This document shows positions 5,410-8,981 of a DNA stretch of 8,981 nucleotides, in pieces. The translations under genes were made by a program, and so were the position numbers. The stretch's first letter is position 1. Each line of letters begins with the position of its first letter. The notes under the pieces were generated by a model. The model worked only from the letters and a program-made list of their open reading frames with translations, did no database searches and was not told where the DNA came from. Source of the stretch: Chloroflexota bacterium (GTDB taxonomy: Bacteria; Chloroflexota; Anaerolineae; Anaerolineales; UBA4823); NCBI GenBank assembly GCA_012798185.1, contig JAAZNS010000197.1:1-8981 (forward strand), read 5' to 3'.

Positions 5410-5880
5410 ATGTCTAAAATCGACGATATTGATCTGAAAATCATAAATTTTTTGATGGATGATGGCAGGATGCCCTGTACGGAAATTGCCAGAAAAATTG
5501 GTGGTATTTCGGAAAGAGCAGTACGATATCGAATTGATCGACTAATAAAAGAGGGGGTTTTTCAAGTATGTGGAATCGTGAATCCTAAAGCGGTGGGATT
5601 TTCTGTTGTTGCAGATGTTTTTCTGGAAGTAGACGCAGATTCAATTCTTGAAGTAGCAAAAAAAATGGCAGAGTATGAAACGGTTAGTTATGTCGCCTGT
5701 GGAATTGGGGAAACTGATGTTAGCGTTCAGGTTTTCGGACACAATAATGAGGAGATATATCAATTTATTACTGAAGTGATTGGTAAAGTAGCCGGTGTGA
5801 GGAAAACCACCACTTCTATTGTGCCGTTGGTACTAAAAGACGTTTATCAATGGCGGATTCCAAACAAGAAAAGCTCATAG
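5410..5880 (+). CDS. Lrp/AsnC-family transcriptional regulator
   Basis: The 156-residue product has the full Lrp/AsnC (feast/famine) layout. A start helix DDIDLKIINFLMDDGRM leads to a winged helix-turn-helix at about 22-50 with EIARKIGGISERAVRYRID. A short linker VNPKAVGF follows, then the amino-acid-binding RAM domain at about 66-145 with the GxGxxD turn at 98-103. Such proteins assemble as dimers to octamers and sense an amino acid or related effector. The gene is divergent from the two-TM gene and is followed after 51 bases by two aminotransferases and an acyl-CoA-forming dehydrogenase. It therefore probably controls that operon in response to the amine substrate, and probably itself through the palindromes upstream. 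The ATG at 5410 fits the family N-terminus. No good SD precedes it (only GGAAA at 5390-5394, 15 bases away), which is unlike the following gene. Confidence 0.93.
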   Translation: MSKIDDIDLKIINFLMDDGRMPCTEIARKIGGISERAVRYRIDRLIKEGVFQVCGIVNPKAVGFSVVADVFLEVDADSILEVAKKMAEYETVSYVACGIGETDVSVQVFGHNNEEIYQFITEVIGKVAGVRKTTTSIVPLVLKDVYQWRIPNKKSS

Positions 5881-5931
5881 CTAAATAAAAAATATAAATC
5901 AATCCTAATTCATCGGGCAGGAGATATATCT

Positions 5932-7236
5932 ATGGGAAAAAGAAATAAAATGAGCCAGGAACTGCAAACCCGAGCGATGGAAGTGATTCCATTGGGTGTC
6001 CATTCTAATTTTCGATATTGGGGGGAAGGCGTTACACCTTATGTTGATAAAGCAAAAGGCGGATATTTGTGGGATGTCGATGGCAATAAGTATATTGACT
6101 ATCGTTTGGCTTTTGGTCCAATAATTCTTGGTCATGCATATGATGAGGTCGATAATTTTGTTCATAAAGAAATCGATAAAGGTTCATTATTTGCTATGAC
6201 TAGTGAATTGGAGATTGAAGTAGCAGAAAAAATTGTTCAGTTATGCCCGGCGGTTGATATGGTTCGATTTGCCTGCTCGGGAACTGAAGCCACCATGCAT
6301 GCTATTCGAGTTGCCAGAGCATATACAGGACGGGAAATTGTTATTAAATTCGAAGGGATGTATCATGGATTTCAAGATTACACCCTGTTTTCCACGTATG
6401 CTCCAGCTGAAGCCTATGGAAATATAAACAATCCTATACCAATTCCGGCAAGTTCTGGCATACCAAAAGCATTACAAAATCTAATTGTAACTCTTCCATT
6501 CAATAATTTTGAAATTTTAGATAAAACTTTCAAAACCATTGGATACCAGGTAGCTGCGGTGATCACGGAACCATGTATGGGAAATTGTGGCGCTGTAGAG
6601 CCCGTTGAAGGCTTTCTGGAGTTTATCCAAAGTAAATGCCAGGAATATGGCGCTGTTTTTATTTTAGATGAGGTGAAGACAGGATTTAGAATAGCACGCG
6701 GGGGAGCACAAGAATATTATCACTTGAAACCAGATTTGGCGACATTTGCAAAATCGATCGGTAATGGCTATCCTCTGGCAGCTTTTGGTGGGAAAAAAGA
6801 AGTAATGAGTATTATTGGTCATGGGGTAGCACAGGGAGGTACTTATAACAATAATAAATGTGGTGTTGCTGCCGCTTATGCTACTTTGAATTGTATTCAA
6901 ACACAGCCAATAATTGAAACAATTCAAAAGCGCGGCATGCGGTTAATGGAAGGCATAAAAGATATTTTTACTAAAGCAGATATTCCTGTTCATATGAATG
7001 GTTACCCGGCAATGTTTTCATTCGCAGTTGGACCGGTGAAACCAACGAATTCGCGTGATTGGAATAAAAGCGAAAAAGAATATTACCTTAATATTATTGG
7101 CAAGTGTATAGAGAATGGCGTAATGCCTGATCTGGATGCTCGAGAGCCATGGTTTTTATGCTATTCTCATTCTGATAGTGATATCGATGAAACCTTGAAT
7201 GTTATGTCCGATGTCATTAAAAAGGTTAAACGATAA
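5932..7236 (+). CDS. Class III aminotransferase, glutamate-1-semialdehyde-aminomutase-like
   Basis: The 434-residue PLP enzyme shows the fold-type I class III marks. These are GYLWDVDGNKYIDYRLAFGP near the N-terminus, SGTEA at 116-120 (phosphate loop), YHG at 144-146 (ring stacking), ILDEVKTGFR with Asp246 (PLP pyridine nitrogen), and TFAKSIGNGYPLAAFGG with the Schiff-base Lys274. The GGxPxxAFGG-type sequence after the lysine and the MYHGFQD motif place it near HemL (glutamate-1-semialdehyde 2,1-aminomutase) rather than the omega-aminotransferases. No heme genes are nearby and it sits in a regulator/aminotransferase/dehydrogenase operon, so a catabolic role is more likely. HemL-like homologues include beta-amino-acid aminotransferases and aminomutases. 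The ATG at 5932 has AGGAG at 5919-5923, with 8-base spacing. It could be a transaminase or an intramolecular amino-group mover; the sequence does not decide. Confidence 0.9.
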   Translation: MGKRNKMSQELQTRAMEVIPLGVHSNFRYWGEGVTPYVDKAKGGYLWDVDGNKYIDYRLAFGPIILGHAYDEVDNFVHKEIDKGSLFAMTSELEIEVAEKIVQLCPAVDMVRFACSGTEATMHAIRVARAYTGREIVIKFEGMYHGFQDYTLFSTYAPAEAYGNINNPIPIPASSGIPKALQNLIVTLPFNNFEILDKTFKTIGYQVAAVITEPCMGNCGAVEPVEGFLEFIQSKCQEYGAVFILDEVKTGFRIARGGAQEYYHLKPDLATFAKSIGNGYPLAAFGGKKEVMSIIGHGVAQGGTYNNNKCGVAAAYATLNCIQTQPIIETIQKRGMRLMEGIKDIFTKADIPVHMNGYPAMFSFAVGPVKPTNSRDWNKSEKEYYLNIIGKCIENGVMPDLDAREPWFLCYSHSDSDIDETLNVMSDVIKKVKR

Positions 7237-7244
7237 GAACATCA

Positions 7245-7262
7245 TTTCTCGATCAAGAGAAA
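7245..7262. repeat. Small inverted repeat between the two aminotransferase genes
   Basis: TTTCTC (7245-7250) and GAGAAA (7257-7262) could form a 6-bp stem with a 6-base loop in the 47-base gap, 11 bases before the next SD. An A-run follows rather than a U-run, so it is not a + strand terminator. It might affect mRNA stability or be chance. Confidence 0.25.
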
Positions 7263-7273
7263 AAAATAAGATT

Positions 7274-7278
7274 GGAGG
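7274..7278 (+). promoter_or_regulatory. Ribosome-binding site GGAGG deciding a GTG start
   Basis: GGAGG ends 5 bases before GTG at 7284. The in-frame TTG at 7272 overlaps this site and so cannot be the start it serves. Confidence 0.7.
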
Positions 7279-7283
7279 CAAGT

Positions 7284-8606
7284 GTGGCTGATAGAACTAA
7301 GGGTATGACTGCCAAAAAGATGATTGATCTAAATCGGCAGTTTTCGCTATTTTCATGGTCTATTCAGGGAAAGACTAACCCAATTCCTGCCGTTGGCGGA
7401 GAAGGGGTATATTTTTGGGATGCGAATGGAAAACGGTATATCGATTTTTCGTCTCAATTAATGAATTTAAATGTAGGTCATCAACACCCAAAAATTGTTA
7501 AAGCTATTCAAGATCAGGCAGCAAAACTGGCATTTGCTCATCCGGGATTTGCAACAGAACCAAGAGGTTTATTGGGTGAAAAAATTGCGCAGGTTACTCC
7601 GGGAAACCTTAAAAAGACATTCTTTTGCCTAGGCGGCGCAGAAGCCAACGAAAATGCTATAAAAATTGCAAGAGCATATTCCGGAAGACACAAAATTCTA
7701 TCCCGATATCGCTCGTATCATGGCGCTACTCATGGCGCAATTGCTTTGACTGGAGACTATCGCAGACTCCCTGTTGAGCCCGCTATGCCCGGAGTAGTTC
7801 ACTTTTTGGATCCCTATTGCTATCGTTGCCCATTTGGATGGACAAAGAAAACCTGTCATTTAGAATGTATTAAACATGTGGAAGAAATCCTATCATACGA
7901 AGGTCCAGATAGAGTAGCAGCAATAATCATGGAAGGTGTTACCGGCTCTAATGGATTGATCGTACCGCCAGAAGAATACTGGCCTGCGATTCGTGAGATA
8001 TGCAATAAATACGGAATTTTATTAATTTCTGACGAAGTAATGAGCGGCTGGGGGCGAACAGGAGAATGGTTCGCAGTAGATAACTGGAAAGTTGTTCCAG
8101 ATATGATCACAACTGCCAAGGGTATCCCCTCTGGATATGTACCTCTTGGAGCAGTCATAGTATCAGAGCCGATTGCGAATTATTTTGAAGATCACATGTT
8201 ATGGTGTGGTTTGACATATAGCGGGCATCCATTAGCCTGTGCAGCCGGTGTAGCAACGCTGGAAGTATATGAAGAAGATGGTTTGATTAAGAATGCAAAA
8301 TTATTGGGTAAAAAGCTGGGGAAAAAATTGGAGCAATTGAAAAAATCTCATCCATCGGTTGGCGATGTTCGTTATATTGGACTATTTTCCGCCATTGAGG
8401 TTGTGAAGAACCAAAAAACAAAGCAACCACTAGATCCTTTAAGTGAAGTTGATTCTTTCTTAAAAGCCAATGGATTATTCACGTTTATCAACCATCACAT
8501 AATTTTTGTTGTTCCTCCCTTATGTATCAATGAAGATCAACTTGATGAAGGATTGAATATTATTGATAAAGCCTTGGCTATATCCGATGCGCAGGTTGAT
8601 AAATAA
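7284..8606 (+). CDS. Class III aminotransferase, taurine/beta-alanine:pyruvate-type
   Basis: The 440-residue PLP enzyme is complete. Visible marks are a GVYFWDANGKRYIDFSS N-terminal strand, GGAEANENAIKIAR from residue 117, SYHGATHGAIALTGD, ISDEVMSGWGRTG with Asp250, TTAKGIPSGYVPLGAVIVS with the Schiff-base Lys279, and GLTYSGHPLACAAG. These are the features of omega-amino acid:pyruvate and taurine:pyruvate aminotransferases, which transfer an amino group from a terminal amine to pyruvate or 2-oxoglutarate and leave a semialdehyde. A cysteine cluster PYCYRCPFG...C...C (Cys179, 182, 191, 195) lies between the first two blocks, as in several relatives. The start is GTG at 7284 because GGAGG precedes it. 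The dehydrogenase gene starts 20 bases after it, which fits handing a semialdehyde onwards. The actual amine (beta-alanine, 3-aminoisobutyrate, taurine or other) is not shown. Confidence 0.92.
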   Translation: MADRTKGMTAKKMIDLNRQFSLFSWSIQGKTNPIPAVGGEGVYFWDANGKRYIDFSSQLMNLNVGHQHPKIVKAIQDQAAKLAFAHPGFATEPRGLLGEKIAQVTPGNLKKTFFCLGGAEANENAIKIARAYSGRHKILSRYRSYHGATHGAIALTGDYRRLPVEPAMPGVVHFLDPYCYRCPFGWTKKTCHLECIKHVEEILSYEGPDRVAAIIMEGVTGSNGLIVPPEEYWPAIREICNKYGILLISDEVMSGWGRTGEWFAVDNWKVVPDMITTAKGIPSGYVPLGAVIVSEPIANYFEDHMLWCGLTYSGHPLACAAGVATLEVYEEDGLIKNAKLLGKKLGKKLEQLKKSHPSVGDVRYIGLFSAIEVVKNQKTKQPLDPLSEVDSFLKANGLFTFINHHIIFVVPPLCINEDQLDEGLNIIDKALAISDAQVDK

Positions 8607-8626
8607 TATCGATGTAGGTGAAACAG

Positions 8627-8981
8627 ATGACCGAAATTTATAATTATATAAACAACGAGTGGATAAAATCTTCTGCAAACGAATTCGTAGATATCATCAA
8701 TCCTGCGACGCAGGAATTATTAGGACGCACTCCCCTGAGCACTTTAGCTGAGCTGGATAAAGCTGTCCAAGCAGCAGCTGCAGCAGCAAAAGATTGGCGA
8801 AACACACCTGTAACAGAGCGTGTGCAATATTTATTTAAAATTAAAAACCTGCTTGAGGATAATTTTGAGGATATCTCTCGAACGATTACTATGGAATGCG
8901 GCAAAACATTAGAAGAAGCCCGCGGCGAGATGAGACGTGCCATCGAAAATGTTGAAATAGCGAGTGGAATGCCAATTCTTA
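8627..8981 (+). CDS. mmsA: CoA-acylating methylmalonate-semialdehyde-type dehydrogenase, N-terminal part (3' end outside window)
   Basis: The reading frame from the ATG at 8627 is open to the end of the window, giving 118 residues of an enzyme that is normally about 490. The segment NEWIKSS, DIINPATQELLGRTPLST, ERVQYLFKIKNLLEDNFED and ITMECGKTLEEARGEMRRAIENVE is diagnostic of the MmsA branch of the aldehyde dehydrogenases. These convert methylmalonate semialdehyde to propionyl-CoA, and malonate semialdehyde to acetyl-CoA, using NAD+ and CoA. The catalytic cysteine lies beyond the window. GTAGGTG at 8614-8620 serves as SD. Placement directly after two aminotransferases suggests that it consumes the semialdehyde they make, as in valine, thymine, uracil or beta-alanine breakdown. 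Assignment to the MmsA branch rests on the N-terminus alone, and inositol-pathway IolA is the main alternative. Confidence 0.87.
   Translation, partial: MTEIYNYINNEWIKSSANEFVDIINPATQELLGRTPLSTLAELDKAVQAAAAAAKDWRNTPVTERVQYLFKIKNLLEDNFEDISRTITMECGKTLEEARGEMRRAIENVEIASGMPIL

Noticed and set aside
5932..7236. Genuine heme-pathway HemL
   Set aside because: The sequence is HemL-like, but no heme gene is near and the operon context is catabolic; it is kept only as a possibility.
8777..8801. GCA/GCT-rich run in the dehydrogenase gene as a microsatellite
   Set aside because: It encodes the alanine-rich helix normal at this place in aldehyde dehydrogenases.
8644..8943. Minus-strand open frame opposite the dehydrogenase gene
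   Set aside because: The + strand encodes an unmistakable MmsA-type N-terminus over the same bases.

Overview
The window is AT-rich bacterial chromosome. It holds eight complete protein genes and two genes cut by the window ends. No rRNA, tRNA, CRISPR array, transposase or phage gene is visible. The gene set fits a low-GC Chloroflexota (Anaerolineae-like) bacterium: an AcoX-type kinase, a fused NAD(P)H-hydrate repair enzyme, a small-membrane-protein/YtxH pair, and class III aminotransferases next to an MmsA-type dehydrogenase. That assignment rests on family resemblance only and is tentative.

Left part (1-4146, all + strand). The window opens in the C-terminal end of an FAD-dependent oxidoreductase that carries a four-cysteine BFD-like [2Fe-2S] domain. 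An ATP-NAD kinase/AcoX-family protein follows after 40 bases. A 219-base gap (1494-1712) holds a degenerate 7-base tandem repeat and one perfect DnaA-box sequence. Next come an NAD(H)-type short-chain dehydrogenase/reductase and, after 118 bases, the bifunctional NAD(P)H-hydrate epimerase/dehydratase. Nucleotide-cofactor chemistry recurs here (flavin oxidoreductase, NAD-kinase-like protein, SDR, NADHX repair), but a shared pathway is not shown.

Middle part (4147-5203, - strand). A two-gene unit encodes a protein with two membrane segments and, 19 bases after it, a YtxH-domain protein with a hendecad-repeat helix. It converges on the hydrate-repair gene and diverges from the regulator on its right.

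Right part (5204-8981, + strand). A 206-base divergent control region, rich in dyad symmetry, precedes an Lrp/AsnC-family regulator. Then follow a glutamate-1-semialdehyde-aminomutase-like aminotransferase, a second class III aminotransferase of the taurine/beta-alanine:pyruvate type, and the start of a CoA-acylating methylmalonate-semialdehyde-type dehydrogenase. Gaps are 51, 47 and 20 bases, so this is probably one operon. The reading I favour is a regulator-controlled catabolic operon: an amine or beta-amino acid is transaminated to a semialdehyde, which the dehydrogenase oxidises to an acyl-CoA. The exact substrate cannot be read from the sequence.

The most interesting unexplained signals are the dyads between the divergent membrane-protein and regulator genes, the pairing of two dissimilar aminotransferases, and a T7/SP6-promoter-like core in front of the hydrate-repair gene. 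I found no clear evidence of a wholly new system.
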